Below are positions 33,585-45,956 of a stretch of DNA of 64,000 nucleotides, piece after piece; the first letter of the stretch is position 1; each line of letters starts with the position of its first letter. The stretch is taken from assembly GCA_036250225.1 (NCBI GenBank), contig JAPZLL010000009.1:1054001-1118000 (forward strand). The letters run 5' to 3'. The notes beneath the pieces were generated by a model. The model ran no database searches and was not told where the DNA came from. It saw nothing but the letters and a program-made list of their open reading frames with translations. Position numbers and translations under genes: made by a program. The DNA comes from Cercophora sp. LCS_1 (Eukaryota; Ascomycota; Sordariomycetes; Sordariales; Lasiosphaeriaceae).

Positions 33585-34072
33585 ATGGCTGCCGTCACCG
33601 CCATCCCCGTTGCCACCTACGGAAAGGACGCCAAGATTGGCGAGTCTGTTCGCGAGAAGCTACTCCCCGACATTGAAGGTTTGTGGAAGGCGCTTCCCTT
33701 TACACGGCAGGATGCACTAACACCGGGCCCCGCGCAGTCGTCCACTGCTGTCTCGACCCCTCGGTTGCCGTTGCCGAGCTCCCGGCTCTGTTTGCCGGCC
33801 AAGTAGGCGTCGCCCCGTCTTCGGGTCTTGGAACCAACGCCCAGGCCCCCCCTGAGAAGCGCAAGGTGCCCGTCGCCGTCTTCTTCGGAGGCGGCTTCTC
33901 GGACGACGAGTTTGAGGCCATCAAGGCCGCCGTTTCGGCTGCCAACCCCGGCGCCCACTTCATCAAGGTGCAGAAGCGCGATGTCCTGGCGGCTGGGTCT
34001 TTCGGGCCCAACCCGGACACGATCGCTAAGATCTTCCGCAAGAGGCTTGCTGCTGCGATGGTCCCGAATTAA
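33585..34072 (+). CDS. Small protein of unknown function, 142 aa
   Basis: Exons 33585-33678 and 33738-34072 joined by a 59-nt intron (GTTTGT donor, GCGCAG acceptor) that splits a Val codon. Strong C-ending codon bias and a good start context (CAAAATGG) support a well-expressed gene. The sequence alternates short hydrophobic strands and helices (VPVAVFFGGGFSDDEFEAI, NPGAHFIKVQKRDVLAA, PDTIAKIFRKRLAAAM), suggesting a compact alpha/beta domain of a Rossmann-like kind, with a GGG turn after a strand. No signal peptide, membrane segment or known catalytic motif is visible, and I do not recognise the family. The open frame that continues past 34072 in another phase, Lys/Gln-rich, is more likely 3' UTR. 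Confidence 0.8.
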
Positions 34073-37000
34073 GTGTCGCATCAAGAGCGCAGCGTCCCGT
34101 CGATGCCGCCGGCGGTACACCCCTCTTGCCACTGACAGCGGCAAGGACCAGCGGGCGCTGGTCCTCAACTCGCCTACTTCCACTCAATCAACCCTCAATC
34201 TCAAGCAACAACTAGAGCCGTCCATTTTAGGTATACAATCATCGCAGCAGCAGGTACTGGTCCAGAAACAGCAGCAGAAGCAGAAGAACAAGCGCAGGAA
34301 ACTGAAGGATATTCTCTGTCGAATATGGGTGTCGGTCTTTGTTGATGGTGTTGGCTCTGTTCCAAGCATCTACGTCTCTGTTGGTGACATTTCGGTCCTG
34401 GCCGAGATGGACAACCGACAACACGCTAGCGACCCGCCACTATTCTCCCATCGGTTGCCCAAGAGGAGGAAGCAGAAGAAGCCCGTGGAATACGAAAAGG
34501 AGGTGGACGACGATGTGCCCCTTGAGGATTTCCCCACACAGCAAAGGGTACACGCTTGAAACAACAGACATCCTTTTTTTTCTTTCTTCTGTCATCACTC
34601 GGTCAATCGCTCATATATAATTAGGAGGATAGCGTTGCTTTAGGTCGGGACGGAGTCAGTCACATCACGGCGTTCGAGTTCGAGAGCATCATCGTTTCAA
34701 AAGACAGGGGGTTACGGATGTTTCCTGCATGATTTACGAGGGATGACTGGTCTGGTGTCTCACTCGTTAAATAGAGAGAATCTAATCCACTTCTGTTTAC
34801 GGTTCTTCTGCCATTCCAAATTATCGAGTGAGCTTACAGCCAGAGAGAACTGGTGGTAACTCTGTCGGGCAGGCACACACATCTGAACTACTCGGAGGGG
34901 CAAAGGAAATTCCCTCGCCCCAACTCTTGGAGACTCCTGGGAACTTTGATGTTATGCTGCCCAGCTGACCACCATCTTGAAGCAATCGCTGCCTGACAAA
35001 CCAGTACCCATCATCGACAAACACCAAGTCGTCAACGAAATTGCCTGATTGGGAACACCCTCTGGGGCGCGGCCGACATTGCAGCAAATCCCAATCCCCA
35101 AACGAATCATCAACGACGTCAGCAACGCACGCGCGAAGGCTGGACCAAACAAGCTAGAAATCCACCGTACTCAGTAGAAAATTAAGCGCGCTTATTTTTC
35201 TCGTCATCCCCCAATTCCAATCCAATGGAACCTCTAGGCGACCGATCTTGGTTTGATGCGCTTGTCACCACTTTTTTGTCATGCCGTCAGCAAAGCCTGA
35301 CCTGGCCTTGCACCAACACACCACCCACCACACGGTTCGTTTCTCTTCCAGCCCTTACCCTCCAGTGTCCTACTTCGCCCCCCGCTTGGTCGAGTTGGCC
35401 CCGCCCCCAGATACGCGGCAATCGAGACTGGTACCGTACGTGAGTGAGTTGGCGCCTGGCCCCGACCCTGCGGAAAGGGAGGTGCGGAGGCCGAGGTGCA
35501 AGAAGGGAGGGCGCGAAGGATCCGATGGTGGCTTTTTTGGGATTTGTGTCTTGTTCGACCGCATGAGCACGTGTTGTTGCTGGACGACCAGCCATTTTCA
35601 CTAGTGTTCGATATCCCCTTTTGGGAAGGATCACGGCCGAGTTGGGTCCTGATTGAGAAAGCGAAACAGCTTTTGCATCACGGTGTGACGCGTTGCGGTG
35701 TTTGGGCATCCTGTCGGGTTCCTGCTGGTTCAGTCACCGAGGTGTAGGCAGACTGATTGACACTCACACAGACGCACATACGGGAATCAGCAAACCGGCG
35801 GAGCAGTATCAGATAATTTTAATGCCTTTTATTTTGCCCTTCTGTCCTCGGCTCGTCTTGTTGAATCGACTGGGACGGGAGACCAGACGGTTGGGTGTTG
35901 GTTGTGTGGAAGCCGGGCTATGATACGCCCAACCACCACTCCCTCTCCTTTCTGTGGGGTTGGAGGGAATCCGTGGTGAAACGAAAACCTACCCAACCCA
36001 CGATGGCCATGTCACACACCCCCACGAGGGAAAGGAAACAATCAGACTTCCTTGCCATACCAAGTTGTCCACATACAATCCCAAAGGAATGCATTTATCC
36101 ACCCGATTCCCTTGCTCTGAAGGCCCAATGTGTGCGTCAACAAGCGGAATCGACAGCAGCCTCGACGAACCCCAGAGGCATTTGAATTCCATTCTCGCTT
36201 TCACCGAACCAAAACACCTGCCCCCAGTCGTCTGAGGCACATACAAGCCTGGTTACTCCCTCGCCCCTTTCCCTCCCTCCAGACCGACAGCCGCGTCGGG
36301 CCACGGATATACTCTCCCAATCCAAAAAGGCACGAACTACGCCAAGACCAGGAGCACGAGCAAAGCCAAATAACCACACCGAAAGGAACGACGCCAAGGC
36401 CAAAGTCAGAAAAGCATGCGGGGAAAGCAACGAGGGCGAAGAAAAGCAAAACAAAATGCAAAGCAAAACAGCGACTATATTCCTACACGGTTGCTCTCAA
36501 CTAAAGAACCCCCGGGGTGTGCGAAAAAAAAGCAAGTGAAAAACCACCACAACCCCACGCTTGATGTTGTTGTTGGATGTAATCCTCGCCCTTTCCGAAA
36601 AACCATTGTTCCATCACAATTCCATCCATCTCCATCCATCCTATCGTCCCCCTTATTTGTCCGCTTGTCCGTCCGCCTTGTCTGTCTTACTGCCAAGAAG
36701 AAACCAAAACAACGCTTGTCATGGGCTATCCACCACACCATAAATGCTAGGTAGGCATGATGTACTGAACGCTTGCCGGCTATATAGGGTTGTCTTGCAA
36801 TATTCCTCCCGTTTTGTAACCCCGCTGCTGTCGTAAATCTGCCTGTCTGCCTCGTCGTCGACGCCTCGGAATGAAATGACGGGGAGCAAAGAGGGGGTTG
36901 GACAGGTTGGACAAACGCTTTCATTGCAAACCGCAATGGATTGTGAACTCAAGCAGAAAGCCGCGGACCACTACAAAAAGCATCCGAATCCAGAACACCA

Positions 37001-37119
37001 TGTGCCTGCCTTCCATTGCCCTGCCGCCCCTCACCATCCAGCCAAAAACCCACGAAAAACCAACTGACCGACCGGACCAACCAACCAACCCACATGAGAC
37101 GCGAGGAACATGTAATGGA
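34073..37119. other. Gene-free stretch between convergent genes
   Basis: 3 kb between the 142-aa gene and CCR4. Overlapping low-complexity frames only. Part is probably the long CCR4 3' UTR. Confidence 0.5.
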
Positions 37120-39456
37120 TCAACCTCTCCGGTCGTTGTTGCCTGATCCAAAATCCGGCTCGGTCACCATCTTCTTGTCCTTGCGCGCCTTGATCACGAA
37201 CTCGGCCATGATCTGGATGTGGTCGGCAGGGAAGTGGTAGTTGGGGAACCCGGGGACGCGCTTGAGATGGTTCTTGTCAGGAGGACCAAGAAGCTCCACC
37301 ACCTCGAGCGTGTTGGTCGAGTACCAGATGTAGTCGATAACTTGAGCGAAATTGGGCACGTAGTTGGTGAAGGCGAGCTCGTCAGGGGTCTTATCGAGGT
37401 GCATGTAGGCAGATCTCATGCTGAACGGATGCTCGACGCCGTCGCGAGTGAGGCTTCCGTACTGGTGCTGACCGAAGTCTTTGTGCGTTGGCAGCACGCG
37501 ACCCTGCGAAAGGAGCTCGTAGACGCTGCTATCCGGCGTCGAATTGTAGTCACCGCAGATCAGGAGCGGGATTTCCGTGTTGCTGCGGTACTCTTGGGAC
37601 GGAGCCGGTTCGGGTAGATCGCTTGGCTCTTGGCCATCCTGCAACAGGGACGGGGGTAGTTGCGTGCCTCTCTTATCCTTTAGAGCAGGCCAACGCACGT
37701 ACTTCTCGGCCAGACTGGTCACCTTCTCCATCAGGATAGCGGTCTGAACAAGCTTGACATCGGCTAACGTGGGTTCCCATGCCAAATGCGTGTTCGCTAC
37801 AATGATGCGCGCTCCGGTCTGGCGGCTCTCAAAAAGGCAGATGATGCCAATGTTGTCCTTCGGCATCACACGGTTGAAGATATCGTGATGATTCTTCATG
37901 TCTGGACGGTTGATGGCAATGTTTGCGTAGTCGATCAGCACCTTGTCGAGAATAATCCACTTGGCGGCTTTGAAGAAGACGGCGCATCCATCTACAGCCT
38001 GAGCATCCTTCTCCGACATGGTCTTCGCCTTTGGTCTGGGCCAATGGATACCCTTGTATCCCTGCTTCGCAAGCTCGGGGCTGAAAAACTCGCGGAAAAC
38101 GTCGGTCGCGATTTCTTGCAGACAGAGTATGTCGGCATCCCTCTCGCGAATCTCTTCCATGATGCGTTCCTTTCGGTAGTCCCACGACAGGGCATCACTT
38201 GGCGTGTAACCATACAGACTCGTGGTGGCGAACTTGTCGCAAAGGATGTTCCAAGTCATGACCTTGACCCTCTCTAGGCTCGACGACACATCCTCCTGGA
38301 TCACAATCAATTTTCTCGGGGCGGGTGGCATGGGGACTAAAGCTGTCTGTTAGCGTAGTTCTATCCCATCTGTAAGAGTCAACGGATACTGACCTGGTGC
38401 TTGCTCACGGAGCGTATTGACCAAGCTCTTCGTCCCACGCTCCACGATCTCATCCTTGAGTTTCTGATTCAGGGGGTTGCCCTCAATGCCGAGCATCTCC
38501 AGCTTGTACAATGAACCTAGCTCGTAGGGGAGCGTCGGAATCTGGTTGTCAAAGAGGTACAGGTGCTTTAGGTTCGTGCACATGCCGATCTCCGGAGGAA
38601 GCTCAGTAAGCAGGTTGTTGGACGCCTCAAGAAAGGTCAAGTGTCGGAGCTTGCCGATGTCCGACGGAAGGTACGTCAGCTTGTTGGATGCAATGTAAAG
38701 CTCCTTCAGAAAGTCGTATCTGAACAAGGTCGGCGCCAGAACACGCAACCCCTGACCACTCATGTCGATGTTGTGCCAGTCCTGTCTCTTGTTATCCCTG
38801 TCCAAGTTGTAAGGCCGTCTCCTATCGTCCTCTCCGTCGGTCGTGGGAGCAGAACCGCCCGGGGTGAGAGCCGCGCCGCCAATTCCTCGATTATCCGCCG
38901 CCTTGACGCGCGCGTAGTAGTGGGGTTGGTGTTGCTCGGTCATCGCGACGTGTGCGCGTTCGGCGTCCTTACGCAATCGAAGCTGTTCTGCCCAGTGCTC
39001 GTTGAGTGCCTGTGCCTGGCCGCCCCTCGTCGTGGTCCCGTGGCCGTTCTGCATGTTGCTACCGGAGAACGGGCTGGAGTTTGGCATGACGCCGCTGGAA
39101 AAGGTCGAGGGCCCCATCAGCCCACCGCCGCCCCCATGGCCCGTATGGTCGGGCTGCATTGATTGATGGTGTTGAGCATGCTGCTGGTGGGGGTGCGTGG
39201 CCTGTGGCTGGAAGTTGTAGAGCATCTGCATATTCTGCTGCCTCCCCTGGGCGCCATTGAGGCGAGGGTTGTGCGCCTGGTGGTTCTGGCCGTACATGCC
39301 GCGCAAGTTCTGGCTCTGTGAGCCCACCGCCGGTGACTGTGACGGAGAGGCCGGCTCAGGAGTAAAGCGGCTGAGAATGGTGCTTAGCAACAGGTTGTTC
39401 GCGATCTGATTTGTAGTGGGGTTGAATTGCGGCAGCAGATGCCGACCATCTGCCAT
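37120..39456 (-). CDS. CCR4: CCR4 catalytic deadenylase of the CCR4-NOT complex
   Basis: Exons on the minus strand 39456-38394 and 38342-37120 give 761 aa; the 51-nt intron (GTCAGT donor, ACAGACAG acceptor) links LREQAP to the phosphatase domain in phase. Residues 1-200 are Gln/His/Gly-rich and disordered. Leucine-rich repeats span about 228-330 (LKELYIASNKLTYLP, LTFLEASNNLLTELP, LKHLYLFDNQIPTLP); in yeast these bind CAF1/POP2. The exonuclease-endonuclease-phosphatase domain follows with MTWNILCDK, ILCLQEI (metal-binding Glu), IVANTHLAWEP, ICGDYNSTPDS (catalytic Asp) and FPADHIQIMAEF (catalytic His). All Mg-binding and catalytic positions are kept, so this should be an active poly(A)-shortening enzyme of the cytoplasm. 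Confidence 0.95.
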
Positions 39457-42400
39457 CTAACGAGGGTCTACGGCGACGAGGAGCGGGTCACGATGGGCCA
39501 GGCGCACGGGTGGCGTGAGATGGAGGTTTCAGTAGATCAGCTCGGGTAACGGGGCAGGATCGGAAACTATCAATCGCTGAGGTAGGGTTCGCATGAGCTA
39601 CAGCAAAATCTTTGTCGGGCATGGAGACAGTCTGCTGCGGTCCGCGATGCGTACGTCTCGATGTGCGATCAGAGGGCCATCCAGCACTGTGGAGCACGAG
39701 CCGCTTCTTTTGCTTCTTCGGGAGGAGTCGGATTTCGCTGCGCCGGTCGCTCGGTCGGTGGTTCGTCTGTCGGCCGGGACAACGGGGACGTGACGACGCG
39801 GCGGGCGGCAATGGTCGATTGTGGTTCGAGGCAATGGAACCCGTATATCTTTTCTTGCAGCTAGAAGCCTAAAGATGTACAGCAAAGTATCAGCTGCAGT
39901 CTAGAGGTGTGGGGTGAGCAAGAATGCGAAACGCAACGCGGAATGGGCAGTGGAAGAAGGTGAGGAAGAGAAGTCGGCGGATCGGTGTTGATGAGTGGGT
40001 TAGGTGGGAGGAGTACGAAGTGGGACGACAAAGACGAGGTGGAAGCGCCGGCGCGGTTGGAGTCACCACCGTCACCCCGGGCAGCAAGGACTTCACCTAC
40101 GTAAAGAATGTGCACACTTCTTGTTGGCAATATTGGCAAGCCTTTGAATGGATACTCAAGTGAAAGATAATGGTGCAACGGACGGTGGCGCCAATGGTCG
40201 ATGTGTCCAAACTCGTTCCTGTTGTGGCCCGCTTCAGTGCGGATGCAGAGATAGCAAGCCTCGAAACCTACTGCTTACCTAACCCCAGATCACGTGATAT
40301 CAGCCTCGCACCCAGCTGGAGCTTCAGGTTTCAGCTCTAATTTTCACGAAGTGCAGGTGCCCACGGCCATCACCAATGTTTGCGGAAATCTCAATACACA
40401 ACAAACATTTTTTACGCTGCACTAATAATCCGAGGGAAGAAACGATTCGGACCGCTGCAGCTCCGCCACCACCTTGTCTTGCGCCGCCAAAGTCAAAATC
40501 GCACGGCCTGCCCAGTGTGAGCCTTGGCGCCCTCACAGCTGCTGCCCTCTTGGCATCAGCCCCAGCAGTTCTCACAGAGGGAGTTACTAGACCCGTTAAA
40601 TTCCCAACATGCCAAAAGCCAATCTCACAAAGCCGTTGGGAAACAGGGTAGAATGAAGTCTCCGCTGGTTCTGTCTAATCAAAATCTCGTTGCAAACAGC
40701 CATGACGCAGGCTTCAGTTGAGTTTGCTGCCGCCTTTGGCTCCTCCCTCAGTACCCAAAACTGTCCTGTTGCCAAAGCGTTGGTCGATAGAGTTCTCCTG
40801 GATATGCACGATAATACTGGGGTAAACGTGCGCTAAGGTACCAACGTCGTTCAACGGATAGACCAATTAGGATCCAAAACAATGCTTCTGATTCCTGCTG
40901 AATGAGAACATCCAACACACGCTTCCTCCTCCAAACCCTCTACTGCTCCCCGCGATCTGACATGCTTCAAAGTTTGAGTTACCTGCTAGGGAAGAGGTTG
41001 TGAGGAAGCAGCCTCCAAAACACGTCTCGCTAAGGAGGACGTGTCCCGGCTATGGAACCTGCCCGTGCTCTCAACATCTGAGCGTCAACAATGAGGTGAA
41101 AGGTGCATGCATTAGGAATCACGCATGGAAGACAGGTAAGCACAAAGTTCAGACTTGGGCAAACAATTACCTTCTATCTGCTTGCAGAGCAGTCAACCTT
41201 TTAAATAACAGACGGTTCGGACACAACGACCCAGGCTCCAACGGTCCTAATAGCACACACAACATGAAGCACACCGGTTCGGCAAAGCATCCGCCGTTTC
41301 GCGTTGTCCAGCCGTTAGTGGAGACTCGAACCAGCCCGGTGTCAATCGCACCGAACTGATTGTCAATGCATGAAATTGCAGAGTGCTCGACTACCCCTCC
41401 ACTTTGAGGGTGGCCGGTCGGCAGCTGGATGTCAACTCCATGACGTCTGAGAGCCAAGACTGCAGGCCAAGCCATGAGGAAGAGCCGATTTCACGCATGC
41501 CAAAGATCCTTCCGCCGGAAAAAGCAAAGATGGTTGACCACCCAGCCCTATTACACCACCCTCTCGTGCAACGCAACGCAACGCAACGCAACACGGGACG
41601 GCATCGCTGGCCATGCAAGATAAAGGACGCTCGAGGGAGGAAGGTCGCTAGGTCACCGGTCAGCGTGTGCAATGCCACCAGCCCGCCACTCCACTGTCTC
41701 ATCTCGAGTGCAGTCTGTGGTTTGGGCCCCTCGCAAGGATGGGTGGCGTGGATGTGTGGCCCAGTGCCACCTGGTGTGCCACCGTCTTGCTGCTTTCTCT
41801 GGTTCTGCCTCCGGACTGGCAGTTGGATTTCGATAAAAAGGACAGGTAGCAACCGAGCAGCCGTTAGTTTTCTGCAGTCGCAATGACCCTTTCCAGCAAT
41901 GGTCCAATGAGCGGCACATTAGCCCTCCGCGAGAGCAGCTGGAAGCAAGGAGCGAGGTCCCGAAACTCAGACCTTGCTCAGCGAGACGGCCAGGCCACGG
42001 CCAATCCGGGGCGCTGATGCGATGCGGGGAACGCACAGAAGGGGCCAACATCTCCATTTCCGTCCGTCCCCAGTCCCACCCCCGGCTGGACTGGAAGAAG
42101 GTGAGGCACAAGGCGCGCAAAGGCCCAGATGCCAGGAGGGACTAGACCGTCATGGGATCCGTAGAATCGAGAAGTCGGGGCAATCGGAATTGTGACAACA
42201 TTCTTGTCCTATACATCTGCTTTATATCTCCATCTTGGCCTGTGCCTGTTGTGAGGGAGCTGCCTGGTTCCCGCCTCCCACTTCTCTCAGTCTCTCTTTC
42301 TGTCAACAGCAAACGGACCCCCAGCCTCGACCGACAATCAGCCTGCTCGAGTCCTATATTCGGTATTTGCGACCAAAACGCCGTGATTGCTCTTTGCATT

Positions 42401-43407
42401 GGACCCGACCGCATTATCGGTGCAATCATCCTCGAGGTCGTCAGGAAGGCCCCCGCCTCGTGGGAAGCTTTCGAAGCGCAGCCGCGTTTTACCATGCCAG
42501 ACGGGACGTTGACACGGGCAAGTCGGTCGCTGCAGCTCGTTGTCCAAGAGGCTCTGCTCTGAGGAGAGCCTCGCAGATCGCGCGGACAGAGGATTGAGCA
42601 ATCGTACCGGGATCGGCATTATCCTGAAGTCTATACAACCGGTCGCACCGTGCTTGAAGCCGGCGACTCGCACCACCCTTCCAAGCACCACCCGCGCATG
42701 TCCGACGGAGAGCGTGCTTCAACGTGCGATCCGGGACTTCCCTGCCATCCTCGCTGCAAGTCTGGCCCCCCAACACCGGCCAGGTTGCAGGTCATCTATC
42801 TCGAGCGCTGCTCCCACGGCGCAGGGAATCCTCAACCAGCAGGAAACCCGAAGCACGCGAGGAAATTGCGCAAACCAAGCACGACTTACAGGGCCCCGAA
42901 ACACACCCAGGCTTCCAAGCTTCCAAAGATTCTAGAAAGCGTCTGTGAGGCTGGATCGGTGTCTCCGTCGACCCGTTGATGCCACGACCGTTAGATTTCT
43001 TCAGCTGCGATTGGAAGCCAGCAGCCACAACGCCGAGGACCCGACACGCAAACACACGACATTCGCACACCACCACGAGGGCCACGCTGATTTCCCAGAT
43101 GAATGGTGAAGGTCTTGGGAACACAACCGACAGGCGAGTGCAAACGTCGCAAGCGCATCCAGTAAATTGCGAGCCTCCCACTGGCCAAGAAGGGTGCAAA
43201 CCAGGCCGGGTCGTGGGTTAGCGAGCCGGTACCTGCTTCGGGGCGCGTCGAGGGGCACGCAGTGGTAGTGTTCCAGCAATCTTGTGCAGTTCTGCAGCGC
43301 AGGTAAGCCGGACGCACAGCGCGCAGGCCGGCGGGGCGCCGCACCCCCCAATCCCATTCCATCCCAGAAGGCACCCCCCTGCCAACATCGAAAAAGTTTC
43401 GCTCATA
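39457..43407. other. Divergent gene-free stretch upstream of CCR4 and methyltransferase
   Basis: Nearly 4 kb. Contains a pentamer repeat at 41,569. Many short frames on both strands, none with a motif. Probably long 5' leaders and promoters. Confidence 0.5.
41569..41592. repeat. Pentamer tandem repeat (ACGCA), 4-5 copies
   Basis: TGCAACGCAACGCAACGCAA continuing to AACAC. Confidence 0.9.
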
Positions 43408-45432
43408 ATGGAGTTCCTCTCGGGCTACGCCGCTTCCAGAGCCCCTTTATCCGCCTACCAAGTCGAACCCCTTCCCAAGTCTCAACGACAATCCCGTCCA
43501 ACTCGATCCAACTCAACGTCTGGAACGTCATCGTCCAAAAAAAGACCACGCATCCCCGCCCACGGCCACGTGAGAACATCGAGCGCCAGCACCACCAGCA
43601 GCCAGCGAACAGAGACGCCATCGTCGCCGCGCCCCTTTGCGTGGCTGCACCCTTCATCTGCAGAGGGCGCCGCTCTCGCGCCCGACTCCGCATCGTCCTC
43701 GTCGACGCCGACGCCCAGGCCGTCGAGCATTGCCGGCCGCACATCGACATCGACGCTGCCGGGCGAGCATCCTTTTGCCTTCCCGCGTCGAGAGCTGCCG
43801 CGGGATCGGATGCCGACGACTGGCAGATACTACCAGAACAAGCAGCTGCCAGCCACGCCCCGTCTGGAGACCCACGAAGCGGCCTCCAACTTTGCCACGT
43901 CTGCGGGCACCGCGTCGGAGCCGGCCTCAGCCCGGACTCCAGCATCCGCAACCTCAAACACCTTCGCATCTACTGGCCCATTCGCCAGTTTCTCCTCCGC
44001 CGTCCTCCCTCCGGACCGCCGCGCGGCTCAACATGCAGCCATGTTTCCCGAGCTCGCGGGCAGCGCAAAGGCTTACACGACAAATGCCGCCTTCCCCCGC
44101 GCCGAGAGCATATCCAGCGTCTCGGGGGCCCCGTCGATGAGCAGCCGGACGATGCTATCGAGCGAGCAGCCCTCGAGCGCCGATCTTGCCGCCCAGCAGC
44201 TCAGGCCCTTCGTCGTCCGCAACGGCCGCACTTTTGTATCCGACTCCACCCTACCGTATCCCCTCCCCGTCGACCTCGAAGAATTACACCGGCAAAGTCT
44301 TCGGACTCTGCTTCTGATAGAACTCTTTGGCGGGCCAATATGCTCGCCCGCCTTCGCTGACAAGCCGCCCACCCGTGTTCTCGAGATTGGCTGCGGATCA
44401 GGCTTCTGGAGCCAGATGTGCTACAAGCACTACGAAGCACGTGGGCAGGGGGCAAACATCTCCTTCGTAGGGCTAGATATCGCACCAGTGGCCCCAGGGG
44501 CGCACGCGCCAGGAGCACCTGGGCACGACCCAGGGGATCGATCGTCAGCTGTGTCATCCATTACAGACAATGCTCCGGAGAACGGAATGAATTGGCGGTT
44601 TGTTCAACACGATATTCGGAGGGCTTCCCTTCCTTTCCGGAACGATGAGTTTGATCTAGTCATGGTCAAAGATATGTCGCTGGCGACAACGATGACGATG
44701 CAGCAGGCCCTCGTCGATGAATATCTACGGGTCTTGATGCCGGGTGGCATCATTGAGATATGGGAAAGTGATCACACATTGCGCATGCTGCGCCCACATG
44801 TGCCCGAGTTCACAACACCGACTGGCGCCGCGGCCGAGGATGACGGCGACGGCAGCAGCAGCGAGGATGAGAACAAAGAAGCAACAACTTCAGGGGCATA
44901 TGTCATGACGGCCAACACCCCGCTGAGCGCACCGCTGAACAACTTTCTGGTCGAGTATAACATGTGGCTCTCGAAAGCGCTGGAAAGAATGTCTCTTTGC
45001 CCAGTCCCATGCACGCTCATCGGGCCACTACTGGTCCAGGAAGCCGAAACCCTAACAGCGGTGGGAAACCGTCGCCTTGCGATTCCGTTGTCAGAAGTCC
45101 GGTGGGAGCGTGAGGGCGTGGGCGGTGTAGTGACTAAGGACGGCAAGAGTTACATTGAGACCAAGGGGCGGAGGGCAGGGAAGGAGAGCGCGCCGACGGG
45201 CGCTGCGTTGGATCCAGCGGCGGCAGCGTTGCGGAGGACAGCACTGTTGACGGTGGTGCAGATGATACAAAGCTTGGAGCACGTCCTCCGGGACGTGAGC
45301 GGAAAGAGCCAAGACGAGTGGGATGGCTGGCTTGGGAAGATGATGAACAACCTGGTCAAGGAAAACGGCACCAGCTGGGGAGAATGCCTGGAAATTGGAG
45401 CATGGTGGGCACGAAAACGGGGATCACCATGA
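43408..45432 (+). CDS. SAM-dependent methyltransferase domain protein, 674 aa
   Basis: Single exon. The N-terminal ~290 residues are Ser/Thr/Pro-rich and low in complexity (many SSS, TPS runs). The class I methyltransferase domain begins at about residue 318: motif I RVLEIGCGSGFWSQM, a strand ISFVGLDIAP, then RFVQHDIRRASLPF and FDLVMVKDMSLA, then YLRVLMPGGIIEIWE. That order is the standard Rossmann core for SAM binding. An acidic Ser/Asp loop interrupts the domain (AAEDDGDGSSSEDENKEATT), and a helical C-terminal part ends with WGECLEIGAWWARKRG. The substrate is unknown; the layout is common in Sordariomycete proteins and not the same as LaeA, which is shorter. Upstream in-frame sequence lacks another ATG. 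Confidence 0.87.
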   Translation: MEFLSGYAASRAPLSAYQVEPLPKSQRQSRPTRSNSTSGTSSSKKRPRIPAHGHVRTSSASTTSSQRTETPSSPRPFAWLHPSSAEGAALAPDSASSSSTPTPRPSSIAGRTSTSTLPGEHPFAFPRRELPRDRMPTTGRYYQNKQLPATPRLETHEAASNFATSAGTASEPASARTPASATSNTFASTGPFASFSSAVLPPDRRAAQHAAMFPELAGSAKAYTTNAAFPRAESISSVSGAPSMSSRTMLSSEQPSSADLAAQQLRPFVVRNGRTFVSDSTLPYPLPVDLEELHRQSLRTLLLIELFGGPICSPAFADKPPTRVLEIGCGSGFWSQMCYKHYEARGQGANISFVGLDIAPVAPGAHAPGAPGHDPGDRSSAVSSITDNAPENGMNWRFVQHDIRRASLPFRNDEFDLVMVKDMSLATTMTMQQALVDEYLRVLMPGGIIEIWESDHTLRMLRPHVPEFTTPTGAAAEDDGDGSSSEDENKEATTSGAYVMTANTPLSAPLNNFLVEYNMWLSKALERMSLCPVPCTLIGPLLVQEAETLTAVGNRRLAIPLSEVRWEREGVGGVVTKDGKSYIETKGRRAGKESAPTGAALDPAAAALRRTALLTVVQMIQSLEHVLRDVSGKSQDEWDGWLGKMMNNLVKENGTSWGECLEIGAWWARKRGSP

Positions 45433-45956
45433 GACCTGAGTGGGTCGCGAATCCCCAGGTTTCTTTGCTGTGGATTCCATACGCTGTGCGCCAACACCAC
45501 ACCCCCCGCTCCAACACTATCACCACTCTATCTATGTATACCCCCCTTTACGCCTCCCCATACCTCTTCCTCAGCGTCCGATACCGTTTAAGATAGTACC
45601 TGTGTACCCAAAGTCACGGGTGTCGGTCAGCTGAGGAGGTTTTCACTATTTTGTCTAGGGATACAGTAGATATGGGTGGACGGCGTCCTGATGGAACTGG
45701 GTCCTCGGACAAGGATTCATGAAAAGGGGGACCTCCGGGAAATGCGGCGTAAACATATAGACGGAGGGAATATTCTGGCTGGCTTTTTCCATGTAGATAC
45801 TTATCCCCTATAGCAAACTGGTCTCTGCGGTTTGCTTTTTTGGTTAAATTGGAGTTCATGATTCTCCTACTCGCGTGTTCCTTTTGTGCCTGTGTGATCG
45901 CCCTTTTTGTGTGCCTGTGTGTGTGATGATGATGATACTAAGCTGTGAAATGCAAC
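45433..45956. other. Intergenic between convergent genes
   Basis: Methyltransferase 3' region and 3' region of the LYR gene, with a short GT/GAT-rich patch at about 45,912-45,940. If the LYR transcript is spliced once more, a further exon could lie here. Confidence 0.5.

Noticed and set aside
33828..34559. 243-aa open frame partly overlapping the 142-aa gene
   Set aside because: It is out of frame with the spliced gene and Lys/Gln-rich with no motif; most likely 3' UTR.
41320..41350. GACTCGAACCAGC, resembling a tRNA T arm on the minus strand
   Set aside because: The flanking bases do not form a T stem, and no anticodon arm or acceptor stem can be drawn.
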